Source of the DNA: Bog-473 sp963741995 | GTDB taxonomy: Bacteria; Actinomycetota; Acidimicrobiia; Acidimicrobiales; RAAP-2 | Assembly: GCA_963741995.1 (NCBI GenBank) | Contig: CAVUKI010000001.1 | Coordinates: 682,001 to 746,000 of the forward strand | Direction of reading: 5' to 3' | DNA length: 64,000 nucleotides | Part shown: positions 24,107-32,689 of the stretch, one piece after another | How positions within the stretch are numbered: position 1 is the first letter of the stretch | Layout: each line of letters begins with the position of its first letter | Translations under genes and position numbers: made by a program | The notes under the pieces: generated by a model | What the model saw: only the letters and a program-made list of their open reading frames with translations | Database searches by the model: none | What the model was told of the DNA's origin: nothing

Positions 24107-24837
24107 CGGTGGTGCTGATCCACGGTGGTGGTGCGACGGGCGCGTTCTGGGACCGCCTGGTGCCCTACCTCGACCGGGAGCCTCTGGTCGTCGACCTGCC
24201 CGGCCGCCGAGCCCGGCCGGCGGTCCTGGCCGCGCTGACGGTCGACCGCGAGGTGGCGTCGGTGGTCGCCGACATCGAGGCGGGCGCCGCCAGTGGTCCG
24301 GTGACACTCGTGGCGCATTCCTCCGGAGGCCTGATCGTGCCCGGTGTCGTCGCCGCCCTCGGAGACCGCGTGGGGGCGATCGTGCTGAACGCGGCGTTGG
24401 TGCCGGCCGAGGGGGAGTGCGGCATCGAGTGCATGCAGGAGCGGCACCGTGAGGGCTTGCGTCTGGCGGTCGCGGCGGCCGAGAGGGAGGGACGGTCGAT
24501 CACCCTGCCCGCCCCCGCCGACCCCGAGGCGCTCCGGCGCTCCTACGGCGGCGACCCGCTCGACGACGCCACCCTGGCCTTCGTGGCCGACCCGGCGCGC
24601 TCGGTGGAGGACACGGTGCATCACTACTTCCAGCCGGTCCGTTGGTCGGTCGCCGCCGGCGTGCCCATCACCTACGTGCTGAACGAGCGGGACCGCCCGA
24701 TCCGGCCCGAGATGCAGGAGGTGATGGCGCAGCGGCTGCCGCCTCCGGTCGAGGTCATCCGCCTCGATTCGGGCCACCTGCTCCCGGTGACGTCACCGGC
24801 TGTGTTGGCGGAGATCGTCAACCGCGTCGCCGCCTGA
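24103..24837 (+). CDS. alpha/beta-hydrolase
   Basis: 244 aa. Opens directly with the fold: 'MTVVLIHGGGATGAFWDRLV' (first strand and oxyanion-hole HGGG), then 'TLVAHSSGGLIVPGVVAAL' near 68-86 with the nucleophile Ser in the elbow H-S-S-G-G, and 'RLDSGHLLPVTSPAVLAEI' near the C terminus carrying the catalytic His. It has the compact form of the MhpC/salicylate-esterase-like branch. The substrate is unknown. Its last 45 bases overlap, tail to tail, the gene on the other strand. Confidence 0.9.
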   Translation: MTVVLIHGGGATGAFWDRLVPYLDREPLVVDLPGRRARPAVLAALTVDREVASVVADIEAGAASGPVTLVAHSSGGLIVPGVVAALGDRVGAIVLNAALVPAEGECGIECMQERHREGLRLAVAAAEREGRSITLPAPADPEALRRSYGGDPLDDATLAFVADPARSVEDTVHHYFQPVRWSVAAGVPITYVLNERDRPIRPEMQEVMAQRLPPPVEVIRLDSGHLLPVTSPAVLAEIVNRVAA

Positions 24838-25644
24838 CGGCGTGGCAGGAGGCACGGCCGCCGTGGCGTCTCGCCCGGCCCGGCGCCGCAACAACGCCGG
24901 CGTCGCCACCGCCAGGGCCAGGATGGCGACGACGACCACCGCCAGCACGATGGTCCCGCCCGACACGCCCTTCTTGGTGGCGGCCGCCCGGTCCGCCGTC
25001 GCCGTGCCGGCGCCCCCAGCCGCCTGCGGCATGGCCTCGTACTGGGCCCGGGCCACCCGTTCGACGTTGGCGGGGGAGATGGGTTGCGCATTGCCGGACG
25101 CTGCTGAGAAGAACGACAGGAGATCGACGTACACGCCGGCGCGGATGACGATGGCCTCGCCGACGCCGTCCTGGTTGGTCGCGGCGAAGTAGGTGACGCG
25201 GCGGGCCCCCGGGATGGACGACACCGGGTCCGAGCTCACGATCTCCCCCGACTCCAGCGAGTGCCGCGCCGCCCCCAGGAACACCTGGGCCCCCACCGCG
25301 TTCGGGAAGCGGACCAGCAGGTCCTGCACCTGGTTGCGTCCCCCGTCGGCCTGCCACACCCGCTCGTAGGTCGAGATGGACTTGCCCAGGGTGGACAGCG
25401 CCCCGGCGGCCGCCGACGGGTCCGGCGCGTTGGAGGCGAACTGTGAGGGGTTCAGCCGCCCCTGGGAAGTCGCGGCGTAGCCCGGTCCGAGGTTGGGGAT
25501 CACCACCCGGCCGAGCGTGGGCGGCGACGGACTGGCCGCCACCGCGGCGGTGCCGGCGCTCGCGACCACGACGAGGAGAACGCACCCGGTCATGGTGGCC
25601 ACGCCACCGGAACGGGCCCAGCGCCGGGCCCGCAGCATGATCAC
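24793..25644 (-). CDS. exported, membrane-anchored hypothetical protein in the metH unit
   Basis: 283 aa. Not a family I recognise. The N terminus is a signal sequence (basic 'MIMLRARRWAR', hydrophobic 'MTGCVLLVVVASAGTAAVAA', exit near residue 37). The extracytoplasmic part, about 38-215, includes 'LLVRFPNAVGAQVFLGAARH' and 'AIVIRAGVYVDLLSFFSAAS', reminiscent of small lipoprotein-like sensory domains. A single transmembrane helix ('GGTIVLAVVVVAILALAVAT', near 231-250) is followed by an 'RRRAGR' stop-transfer and a short cytosolic tail. The ATG overlaps the metH stop as ATGA, so it is translated with methionine synthase, an odd partnership. Confidence 0.75.
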   Translation of the reverse strand: MIMLRARRWARSGGVATMTGCVLLVVVASAGTAAVAASPSPPTLGRVVIPNLGPGYAATSQGRLNPSQFASNAPDPSAAAGALSTLGKSISTYERVWQADGGRNQVQDLLVRFPNAVGAQVFLGAARHSLESGEIVSSDPVSSIPGARRVTYFAATNQDGVGEAIVIRAGVYVDLLSFFSAASGNAQPISPANVERVARAQYEAMPQAAGGAGTATADRAAATKKGVSGGTIVLAVVVVAILALAVATPALLRRRAGRDATAAVPPATPSGGDAVDDLRQHSR

Positions 25645-28600
25645 GCGACGAAGTACTTGGCCTCTGGGTGGTGGCAGATGATGGCGTCGGTCGTCTGCTC
25701 GGGGTTGAGCTGGAACCCTTCGCTGACCGTCACGCCGATGCGGTCCCCACCCAGCAGATCCACGACCTTGGCGTTGTCGGTCAGGTCCGGGCAGGCCGGG
25801 TAGCCCCAGGAATAGCGCCCACCCCGGTACTGCTGCTTGAAGAGCCCGTTCAGGCTCGGGCCGTCCTCGTCGGCGAACCCGAGCTCCTGGCGGATCCGGC
25901 GGTGCCAGTACTCGGCCGTGGCCTCCGCCATCTCGACGCTCAGGCCGTGCAGGAAGAGGTACTCCTGGTAGTGGTTCTCGGCGAAGAGCCGGGCCGTTTC
26001 CTCCGAGGCCCGGGCGCCGATGGTGCAGAGCATGAAGCTGGCGAAGTCCTCGTCACCCGACCCGGCCGGGCGGAAGAAGTCGGCGATGCAGAGCCACGGC
26101 TCCTTGCGCTGGCGCGGGAAGGTGAAGCGCATCCACTCCGAGGACCGGGACTCGTCCTTCCAGATGACGAGGTCGTTGCCCTCGGCGTTGGCGGCGAAGT
26201 GGCCGTAGGCCACGGACGGCACCAGCAGGTCGGCCTCCTTGGCCTTGCCCAGCTGCTCGCGCAGCGTGGCCTTCACTCGATCCTTGAACTCGGTGTCGTT
26301 CTCACCGTTCTCGGGCCGGAAGCCCCATTGGTTACGGAACAGCGCCGTGAGGTTGAGGTACTCGGCAATCTCGTCGATCGGGATGCCGACGGCGACCCGG
26401 CTCCCGACGAAGGGCGGGGTGAAGAGCGCGTTGTCCGCCGCCACGTCGGCGCGGGCGGGCTGCCCCTCGACGGGGGTGGTCTCCTGGGCGTCCAGCCGGC
26501 TGCGCCGCGGGACGTTCTTCTCGGAGATCTCGCGTCCGAACAAGGGGTCGTCCTCGCCCTTCTTCTTCAACTCGACGAGGCGGTCCATGGTGCGCAGGCC
26601 CTCGAAGGCGTCGCGCCCGTAGAAGAGCCGGCCGTCGTAGACCTCGCGCAGGTCGCGCTCGACGTAGGTGCGGGTCAGGGCGGCCCCGCCCAGCAGCACG
26701 GGAATGTTCGACAGGGAGCGGTCGTTCAGCTCGACCAGGTTCTCGCGCATGATCAAGGTCGACTTCACCAGCAGCCCGCTCATCCCGATGGCGTCGGCCT
26801 TGTGCTCCTCGACCGCGCTCACCATCTCGTTGATGCCGATCTTGATCCCGAGGTTGACTACCTCGTAGCCGTTGTTGGTCAAAATGATGTCGACCAGGTT
26901 CTTGCCGATGTCGTGCACGTCGCCCTTGACGGTGGCCAGCACCACCGTGCCCTTGCCCCCCTGATCCGACTTCTCCATGTGCGGCTCCAGGAAGGCGACT
27001 GCGCTCTTCATGGTCTCGGCCGACTGCAGCACGAAGGGCAGCTGCATCTCGCCCGACGCAAAGCGCTCGCCCACGACCTTCATCCCCTCGAGCAAAATGT
27101 CGTTGACGATGGCGAGGGCCGCCGTGCCCGATTCGAGGGCCTCGGTCAGGTCATCCTCCAGGCCGTTGCGGTTGCCGTCGATGATGCGCTGGGAGAGGCG
27201 CCGGTCGACGGGCCAGTCGCTGTGGTCCTCGGCCGGCCCGGTGTCGGCCCTGACTCCCTCGAACATCGACAGGAGCTCCTGCAAGGGGTCGTAGTCGTCG
27301 GTGCGGCGGTTGTAGACGAGGTCGAGGCAGATTTCCTTGGCCCGGTCGTCAATGCGGGACAGCGGGAGGATCTTGGACGCGTGCACAATGGCAGCGTCGA
27401 GCCCCGCCCCCACGCACTCGTGCAGGAAGACCGAGTTGAGGACCTGACGGGCAGCCGGGTTGAGGCCGAAGGACACGTTGGACAGGCCGAGGATGGTCGA
27501 CACGCCGGGCAGCTCCGCCTTGATGGCCCGGATGCCCTCAATGGTCTCGATGCCGTCCTCGCGGCTCTCCTCCATCCCCGTCGACAGGGGCAGAGCCAGC
27601 GGGTCGAAGAGCAGGTCTTCCGGCGCGAGCCCATAGCGCTCGACCGCGATGTCGCGGATGTTGCGGGCGGCCCGGAGCTTCCATTCCGCCGTGCGGGCCT
27701 GGCCCTCCTCGTCGATGCAGGTGCAGACGACCGCGGCCCCGAACTCGCGGGCGAGCCGGAGGAAGGTGTCGAGCCGTGTGCCCGGCCCGTCGCCCTCTTC
27801 GAGGTTGACCGAGTTGAGGACGGGCCGGCCGCCGATCCACTCGAGCGCGGCGCGGACGACTGGGCCCTCGGTGGAGTCGACCATGAGCGGCACGCTCGAC
27901 TGCGTGCAGAAGCGGCTGGCGATTTCCTTCATGTCGGCCACGCCGTCGGCGCCCGTGTAGTCGACGCACACGTCGATGAGGTGGGAACCCTCTTTCACCT
28001 GGTCGCGCGCCATGCCGACGCAGGTGTCCCAGTCGCCGTCGAGCATCGCCTCGCGGAAGGCCCTGGACCCGTTGGCGTTCGTGCGCTCGCCGACGGCCAG
28101 GAACGAGGTGTCCTGCGCGAACGGGACCGAGGTGTAGATGGAGGCCGAGGCGGGCTCGTGCACGGGGGTGCGCGCGGCCGGGGTGGCGCTGGCGCAGCGC
28201 TCGACCACGGCGGCCAGGTGGGCCGGTGTGGTCCCGCAGCACCCGCCGATGACCGTCACCCCGAACTCGGTCACGAAGCGGTGCAGGTGGTCGGCCAGTC
28301 CCTCGGGGGTGAGGTCGTAGTGCATGTTGCCGTCGACCACCGACGGGAGGCCCGCATTCGGGACGCAGGCGAGAGGGACGCGGCTGGCCCCCGAAAGGTG
28401 GCGCAGCGCCTCGCTCATCTCGACCGGGCCGGTGGCGCAGTTGAGGCCGACCACGTCGACCTGCATGGCATCGAGCACGGTCAGCGCGGCGCCGATCTCG
28501 GTGCCGGGCAGCATGCGGCCGGTCAGCTCAATGGTCACCTGGGTCTGCAGCGGGACGTAGCGGTCCAGCGCCACCATGGCGCGCCGGGCGCCGTTGACCG

Positions 28601-29153
28601 CGGCCTTGATCGAGAGCATGTCGAACTGCGTCTCAATGAGCAGGAGGTCGACGCCGCCCTCGAGCAGCCCCAGCGCCTGCTCCTCGTAGGCGTCGCTGAA
28701 TTCCGCGTACGGAATGTGCCCGAGCGTCGGGAACTTCGTGCCCGGTCCCATGGAACCGGCCACCCAGCGCGGCCGCTCGGGCGTGGAGAACTCGTCACGG
28801 ACGGCGCAGGCCAGCTCGGCGGCCCTGCGGGTCAGCTCGCGGGCCCGGTCGCCCAGCCCGTATTCGGCCAGGACGACCGACGTCGAGCCGAAGGTGTCGG
28901 TCTCGACCACGTCGCAGCCGACCTCGTAGAAGGAGCGGTGCACCTGGGCCACCAGGTCCGGGCGGGTCTCGACGAGCCATTCGTTGCAGCCCTCGAGCTC
29001 GGGCCCTCCGAAGTCGTCCGGCCCCAGGCCCAGCAGCTGGAGGTTCGTCCCCATCGCGCCGTCGAATATGACGACGCGCTCGCCCAGCGCCTGCAGGTAG
29101 GTGGAGGCTGATGGGTCGAGCCGACCAAGGAGTTCAGGGGAGGGGGTGACCAC
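25641..29153 (-). CDS. metH: cobalamin-dependent methionine synthase
   Basis: 1170 aa from the GTG at 29153, set by a TATCCT box six bases upstream. MetH moves a methyl group from methyltetrahydrofolate to homocysteine through cobalamin. All four modules are present: homocysteine domain (about 10-325) with zinc cysteines in 'GLNCATGP' and 'GGCCGTTPAHL'; folate domain (about 340-600; 'FLAVGERTNANGSRAFREAM'); cobalamin domain with 'KGDVHDIGKNLVDIIL' near 742-757, whose His is the lower ligand, and 'GMSGLLVKSTLIM'; and the reactivation domain (about 880-1170) with 'GGRYSWGYPACPDL' near the C terminus. A corrinoid adenosyltransferase gene is divergent 61 bp away. Confidence 0.97.
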   Translation of the reverse strand: MVTPSPELLGRLDPSASTYLQALGERVVIFDGAMGTNLQLLGLGPDDFGGPELEGCNEWLVETRPDLVAQVHRSFYEVGCDVVETDTFGSTSVVLAEYGLGDRARELTRRAAELACAVRDEFSTPERPRWVAGSMGPGTKFPTLGHIPYAEFSDAYEEQALGLLEGGVDLLLIETQFDMLSIKAAVNGARRAMVALDRYVPLQTQVTIELTGRMLPGTEIGAALTVLDAMQVDVVGLNCATGPVEMSEALRHLSGASRVPLACVPNAGLPSVVDGNMHYDLTPEGLADHLHRFVTEFGVTVIGGCCGTTPAHLAAVVERCASATPAARTPVHEPASASIYTSVPFAQDTSFLAVGERTNANGSRAFREAMLDGDWDTCVGMARDQVKEGSHLIDVCVDYTGADGVADMKEIASRFCTQSSVPLMVDSTEGPVVRAALEWIGGRPVLNSVNLEEGDGPGTRLDTFLRLAREFGAAVVCTCIDEEGQARTAEWKLRAARNIRDIAVERYGLAPEDLLFDPLALPLSTGMEESREDGIETIEGIRAIKAELPGVSTILGLSNVSFGLNPAARQVLNSVFLHECVGAGLDAAIVHASKILPLSRIDDRAKEICLDLVYNRRTDDYDPLQELLSMFEGVRADTGPAEDHSDWPVDRRLSQRIIDGNRNGLEDDLTEALESGTAALAIVNDILLEGMKVVGERFASGEMQLPFVLQSAETMKSAVAFLEPHMEKSDQGGKGTVVLATVKGDVHDIGKNLVDIILTNNGYEVVNLGIKIGINEMVSAVEEHKADAIGMSGLLVKSTLIMRENLVELNDRSLSNIPVLLGGAALTRTYVERDLREVYDGRLFYGRDAFEGLRTMDRLVELKKKGEDDPLFGREISEKNVPRRSRLDAQETTPVEGQPARADVAADNALFTPPFVGSRVAVGIPIDEIAEYLNLTALFRNQWGFRPENGENDTEFKDRVKATLREQLGKAKEADLLVPSVAYGHFAANAEGNDLVIWKDESRSSEWMRFTFPRQRKEPWLCIADFFRPAGSGDEDFASFMLCTIGARASEETARLFAENHYQEYLFLHGLSVEMAEATAEYWHRRIRQELGFADEDGPSLNGLFKQQYRGGRYSWGYPACPDLTDNAKVVDLLGGDRIGVTVSEGFQLNPEQTTDAIICHHPEAKYFVA

Positions 29154-29159
29154 CCCACC

Positions 29160-29165
29160 AGGATA
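29160..29165 (-). promoter_or_regulatory. -10 box TATCCT of metH
   Basis: On the minus strand TATCCT is followed by GGTGGG and the GTG start at 29153. The 61-bp divergent region is too short for a cobalamin riboswitch, so metH looks leaderless. Confidence 0.5.
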
Positions 29166-29200
29166 CCGGTGACCCCCGGGGCGCCCCGAACGGGCCCCGG

Positions 29201-29206
29201 TAGCAT
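29201..29206 (+). promoter_or_regulatory. -10 box TAGCAT of the adenosyltransferase gene
   Basis: TAGCAT, eight bases, then the ATG at 29215. It stands back to back with the metH promoter. Confidence 0.5.
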
Positions 29207-29214
29207 CCGGCCCC

Positions 29215-29772
29215 ATGGCACCACGGATCTACACCAAGCGGGGTGACGACGGGACGACAGGCCTGCTCTACGGCGGGCGGGTGCGCAAGGACTCGTGGCG
29301 GATCGACCTCAACGGTGTCGTCGACGAGGCGCAGGCCGCCATAGGCGTGGCCCGGGCGCATACCCCGGTGGGGACTGAGGTCAACGACCGCCTGATCACG
29401 CTGGCCCGTGACCTCTACGTCTTGATGGCGGAGGTGGCCACCGCCCCGGAGAACCGCTCGAAGCTCCAGGCGGGGTCCAGCCTGGTGACGCCGGACATGG
29501 TGGCCGCGCTGGAAGCCGCGATCGACGATCTCCTCGCCCGCTTCGACATGCCGAGTGATTTCACCGTGCCGGGGGAGAACAGCGTGGCGGCCGCCCTCGA
29601 CCTGGCCCGTACCGTCGTGCGCCGGGCCGAGCGTCTGGCCGTGGCCGAGCCCATGGACAGCTCGCTGGTGGTGGCCTACCTGAACCGGCTCTCCGATCTC
29701 TTGTGGGCCATGGCGCGCTGGCAGGAGGGGCCCGAGCACGTGTTGTCCAAAGAGCCGCGGCCGCGGCCTTAG
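29215..29772 (+). CDS. pduO: PduO-type ATP:cob(I)alamin adenosyltransferase
   Basis: 185 aa. It makes adenosylcobalamin from cob(I)alamin and ATP. The ATP loop 'IYTKRGDDGTTGLLYGGRVR' at 5-24 is diagnostic of the PduO class. The five-helix bundle follows, with 'VVDEAQAAIGVARA' near 35-48, 'ARTVVRRAERLAVAE' near 130-144 (the R-x-x-E-R motif) and 'YLNRLSDLLWAMARW' near 154-168. It is the source of the cofactor needed by the mutase-like enzyme at 35168 and shares a divergent promoter region with metH, the other cobalamin enzyme here. Confidence 0.95.
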   Translation: MAPRIYTKRGDDGTTGLLYGGRVRKDSWRIDLNGVVDEAQAAIGVARAHTPVGTEVNDRLITLARDLYVLMAEVATAPENRSKLQAGSSLVTPDMVAALEAAIDDLLARFDMPSDFTVPGENSVAAALDLARTVVRRAERLAVAEPMDSSLVVAYLNRLSDLLWAMARWQEGPEHVLSKEPRPRP

Positions 29773-30395
29773 ACCTCGATCGGCCCCCGCCAGCGGCCCC
29801 GGTGGATCCGCTCGGAGGTCGTCGTGCCCGGCCGCTCCAAGGAAGCGGACCGGTGGTCGCGCCCGTCGGGGTGACCGAGCAACACGGCGCAGAACAGCCG
29901 CCAGCCTTCGGGCACGCCCAGCCGGGCGGCCAAGTCCGCTTCCCCCCGGAACGTACCGACGATGCACGCGCCCAACCCGGAATCGACGGCCCCCAGCAGG
30001 ACGGTCATGACACCGAAGGCCGCGTCCCCGATCCAGTAGGGGACGGGCCACGCGCCCTCGTCCTCGCCCAGGCCGGCTGCCGCCTTGTCCGCTTCGGCGT
30101 AGCGCGCCACATAGGCGTCGGCCGAGCTGTAGGCGAGGAGGACGACGGGCGCCCGGGCCAGGCCGTCCGACCACTCCTGGTGGCGGGTGCGCCATTCCTT
30201 GTCCGTGGCGGCGTCGAAATAGCCCGCCGTCTGGTCCGGCCCCTCCAGGACGACCCAGGCCGTCCCCTGCGAGTTGCCGGCGGTGGGGGAGCGCAGCGCA
30301 GCCATGAGGATCCGGTCGACCTCGTCGCGGGAAACGGGCTCGCTGGAGAAGCTCCGCACCATGGCGCGGCGTCGGATGGCCTCGTGGAGCTCCAC
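29769..30395 (-). CDS. nitroreductase-family flavoprotein
   Basis: 208 aa, GTG start. FMN-binding features of the nitroreductase fold are visible: 'AIRRRAMVRSFSSEPVSRDE' near 6-25 (Arg residues for the FMN phosphate), 'ALRSPTAGNSQGTAWVVLEG' near 33-52, and 'DAAFGVMTVLLGAVDSGLGA' near 123-142 followed by the G-x-F-R-G loop. It should reduce nitro groups, quinones or a specialised cofactor substrate using NAD(P)H. It overlaps the 3' end of the adenosyltransferase gene by four bases, tail to tail. Substrate unknown. Confidence 0.85.
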   Translation of the reverse strand: MELHEAIRRRAMVRSFSSEPVSRDEVDRILMAALRSPTAGNSQGTAWVVLEGPDQTAGYFDAATDKEWRTRHQEWSDGLARAPVVLLAYSSADAYVARYAEADKAAAGLGEDEGAWPVPYWIGDAAFGVMTVLLGAVDSGLGACIVGTFRGEADLAARLGVPEGWRLFCAVLLGHPDGRDHRSASLERPGTTTSERIHRGRWRGPIEV

Positions 30396-30468
30396 GGACG
30401 GGAGTCTCCCACCAGGGCGCTGGGCTGGGCCGATCCGGTCCGAGCCCGGCGGGGCCCCGCCGGGAATG

Positions 30469-30495
30469 TTGACCCCACCGGGAGTGTTTTACAGT
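30469..30495 (+). promoter_or_regulatory. possible promoter of the rhodanese-ThiF gene
   Basis: TTGACC (30469-30474) and TACAGT (30490-30495) are separated by 15 bases, shorter than the usual 17. The GTG start at 30543 has its own GGAGG site. Confidence 0.35.
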
Positions 30496-30542
30496 TTGAT
30501 GCCAGCCGTATGAACGACCTGGTGCGACCCGGAGGTTCGACT

Positions 30543-31706
30543 GTGCCCACTCCCCGAGACCTGCTGAACGATGCCAAGGCGTCCATCCGCGAGGTGGACC
30601 AGGCTGACGCGCAAGCCCTGCTGGAGGGCGGTGGCGTGACCTTCCTGGACGTCCGGGAGCCCGACGAGTACGAGCAGGGCGCCCTGCCCGGTGCCGTCCA
30701 CCTGCCCCGGGGCCACCTGGAGTTCCAGGTGGAGGGCAAGCTTCCCGACAAGGCGGCACCCGTCGTCGTCTACTGCGCCGGGGGCGTGCGCTCGGCCTTC
30801 GCCGCCAAGACCATGGGCGACCTGGGCTACACCGACGTGCAGTCGATGATCGGCGGGTTCAACAAGTGGAAGGACGACGACCGCCCCTGGTCGGCTCCGC
30901 AGACCCTGACGCCGCCCCAGCGCAACCGCTACCAGCGCCACCTGCTCCTGCCCGAGGTGGGCGAGGTCGGCCAGCTGAAGCTGCTCGGGTCGAAGGTCCT
31001 CCTGCTCGGCGCCGGCGGGCTGGGATCGCCGGCGGCCCTCTACCTGGCCGCGGCCGGCGTGGGGACGATCGGCATCATCGACATGGACGTCGTCGACGAG
31101 TCCAACCTGCAGCGCCAGATCCTGCACAACATGGACCGCATCGGTGATCGCAAGGTCGACTCGGCCAAAAAGACGCTGACGGCGCTGAACCCCGACGTCA
31201 ACGTCGTGACCTACGACGTGCGTCTGGGCGCGGACAACATCCTCGACATCATCGACGGGTACGACGTCATTGTGGACGGGACCGACAACTTCCCGACGCG
31301 CTACCTGGTGAACGACGCCTCGCTGCTCAAGCGGATCCCCGTGATTCACGGCTCCATCTTCCGCTTCGAGGGACAGGTCACGGTGTTCGACCCCTACAAC
31401 GGCCCCTGCTACCGCTGCCTCATACCCGAGCCGCCGCCGGCCGAGTTGGCGCCATCGTGCTCGGAGGCCGGTGTGCTGGGCGTGCTGCCCGGCATCATCG
31501 GGTCCATTCAGGCAGTCGAGACCATCAAGGTCCTCCTCGGACTGGGCGACCCACTGATCGGGCGCCTGCTCGCCTACGACGCGCTCGAGGAGTCGTTCCG
31601 GACCTTCAAGGTGCGCCGGGACCCGGCCTGCCCGGCCTGTGGGCCTGATGCCGGTGAGATCGTCATCGCCGAGTACGACGATCTCTGCATGCCGCACGCG
31701 CACTGA
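30543..31706 (+). CDS. rhodanese-ThiF/MoeB fusion: sulfur-carrier adenylyltransferase with N-terminal rhodanese
   Basis: 387 aa from the GTG at 30543, seven bases after GGAGG; an ATG at 30510 in frame is the alternative. Residues 10-110 form a rhodanese domain with the active-site loop 'VVYCAGGVRSAF'. Residues 120-387 are an E1-like ThiF/MoeB enzyme: ATP site 'KVLLLGAGGLGSPAALYLAA', 'DESNLQRQILH', zinc CxxC pairs 'CYRCLIP' and 'CPACGPD', and the active Cys in 'APSCSEAGVLGVLPG'. It would adenylate and thiolate a ThiS/MoaD-like carrier for thiamine, molybdopterin or cysteine synthesis. In MoeZ/MOCS3 the rhodanese is C-terminal; here the order is reversed. Confidence 0.92.
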   Translation: MPTPRDLLNDAKASIREVDQADAQALLEGGGVTFLDVREPDEYEQGALPGAVHLPRGHLEFQVEGKLPDKAAPVVVYCAGGVRSAFAAKTMGDLGYTDVQSMIGGFNKWKDDDRPWSAPQTLTPPQRNRYQRHLLLPEVGEVGQLKLLGSKVLLLGAGGLGSPAALYLAAAGVGTIGIIDMDVVDESNLQRQILHNMDRIGDRKVDSAKKTLTALNPDVNVVTYDVRLGADNILDIIDGYDVIVDGTDNFPTRYLVNDASLLKRIPVIHGSIFRFEGQVTVFDPYNGPCYRCLIPEPPPAELAPSCSEAGVLGVLPGIIGSIQAVETIKVLLGLGDPLIGRLLAYDALEESFRTFKVRRDPACPACGPDAGEIVIAEYDDLCMPHAH

Positions 31707-31816
31707 CGCTCACCCTTCCCTGCGACGTGCAGATCGTGGTCGACCGACTCGGGTTGAGGGCCACCCGGGACGGCCGGCCCAGCAATCGGGCGGGATGAGC
31801 AGCTAGACAGGTGCGC

Positions 31817-32689
31817 ATGAGACCCACCGCGGCTCCGGCCGAGACCCTCCTCGTGAACGGCGTCGAACTGGCGTGGTCCGAACGGGGGAGCAGTGCGGCG
31901 GGGACACCGACGCTCGTGCTCTGTCACGGCTACACCGGGTCGTCCCTCGACTTCTCGCTGGTGGTCGACGCTCTGGCCTCCGACCGGCGTGTGGTCACCC
32001 TCGACCAGCGGGGGCACGGCCACTCGACGAAAACGGGCCACCTCGAGGGCTACACCATCGAACAGCTGGCGGCGGACCTCGCGGCCTTCGTCGAGGCGGT
32101 GGGCGAGGGGCCCGTCGATCTCCTGGGTCATTCCATGGGCGGACGGGTGGTCATGGGGCTCGTCTTGGCCCGGCCCGACCTCGTGCACTCGTTGATCCTC
32201 ATGGACACCAGCGCGTGGTCCTTCCTTCCGCAAGACAAGGAGATCCGCGCCCTCGTCCACGGCTTCATCGACGCGTTCGACCCGGCGGGGGGCATGCCGT
32301 CCTCGCTCAGCATGGGTGGCCCCGAGGACGCCCTCATTGAGTCGCACACGCCGACCGAGTGGCGGGTGGAGAAGGACGCCGTCTACGCCGGCATGGACGC
32401 CTACGCCGTCAAGGCCCTGGGCGGCGCGCTGATGGGCGATGCCGCTGACGACGCCGTGTCCCTGCGGGCCGGTCTTCCGTCGATCGTCTGCCCGACGACG
32501 GTCGTTGTGGGCGAGCATGACCACCCGCTGGTCGACCAGGCGCCCGAACTGGCCGGCGAGGTGGCGGACGGCCGGCTGACCGTCATTCCGGGGGCGTACC
32601 ACTCCCCGCAGCTCACGCACGCGGCCGAGTGGCGGGCGGCCGTCGAGGACCATCTGGCCTGGGCCGCGAGGTACGGAGCGGCAGAGTGA
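31817..32689 (+). CDS. alpha/beta-hydrolase
   Basis: 290 aa from the ATG at 31817, which has TAGACA seven bases upstream; a GTG at 31811 is also in frame. Motifs: 'PTLVLCHGYTGSSLDFSLV' near 31-49, 'TLDQRGHGHSTKTGHLEGYT' near 61-80 (the D-x-R-G-x-G-x-S pattern), 'DLLGHSMGGRVVMGLVLA' near 100-117 with the nucleophile Ser, an acid in 'VVGEHDHPL' and the catalytic His in 'VIPGAYHSPQLTHAAEW'. A catalytically complete hydrolase of unknown substrate. The stop overlaps the aldo/keto reductase start as GTGA. Confidence 0.9.
   Translation: MRPTAAPAETLLVNGVELAWSERGSSAAGTPTLVLCHGYTGSSLDFSLVVDALASDRRVVTLDQRGHGHSTKTGHLEGYTIEQLAADLAAFVEAVGEGPVDLLGHSMGGRVVMGLVLARPDLVHSLILMDTSAWSFLPQDKEIRALVHGFIDAFDPAGGMPSSLSMGGPEDALIESHTPTEWRVEKDAVYAGMDAYAVKALGGALMGDAADDAVSLRAGLPSIVCPTTVVVGEHDHPLVDQAPELAGEVADGRLTVIPGAYHSPQLTHAAEWRAAVEDHLAWAARYGAAE

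Noticed and set aside
25668..29111. A 1147-codon open frame opposite metH
   Set aside because: High GC keeps antisense frames open. The sequence is low-complexity Val/Gly/Arg/Asp and matches no domain, while metH is complete on the other strand.
29154..29214. Cobalamin riboswitch upstream of metH or the adenosyltransferase
   Set aside because: The divergent gap is only 61 bp, too short for the roughly 200-nt element, and no B12-box-like sequence is seen.
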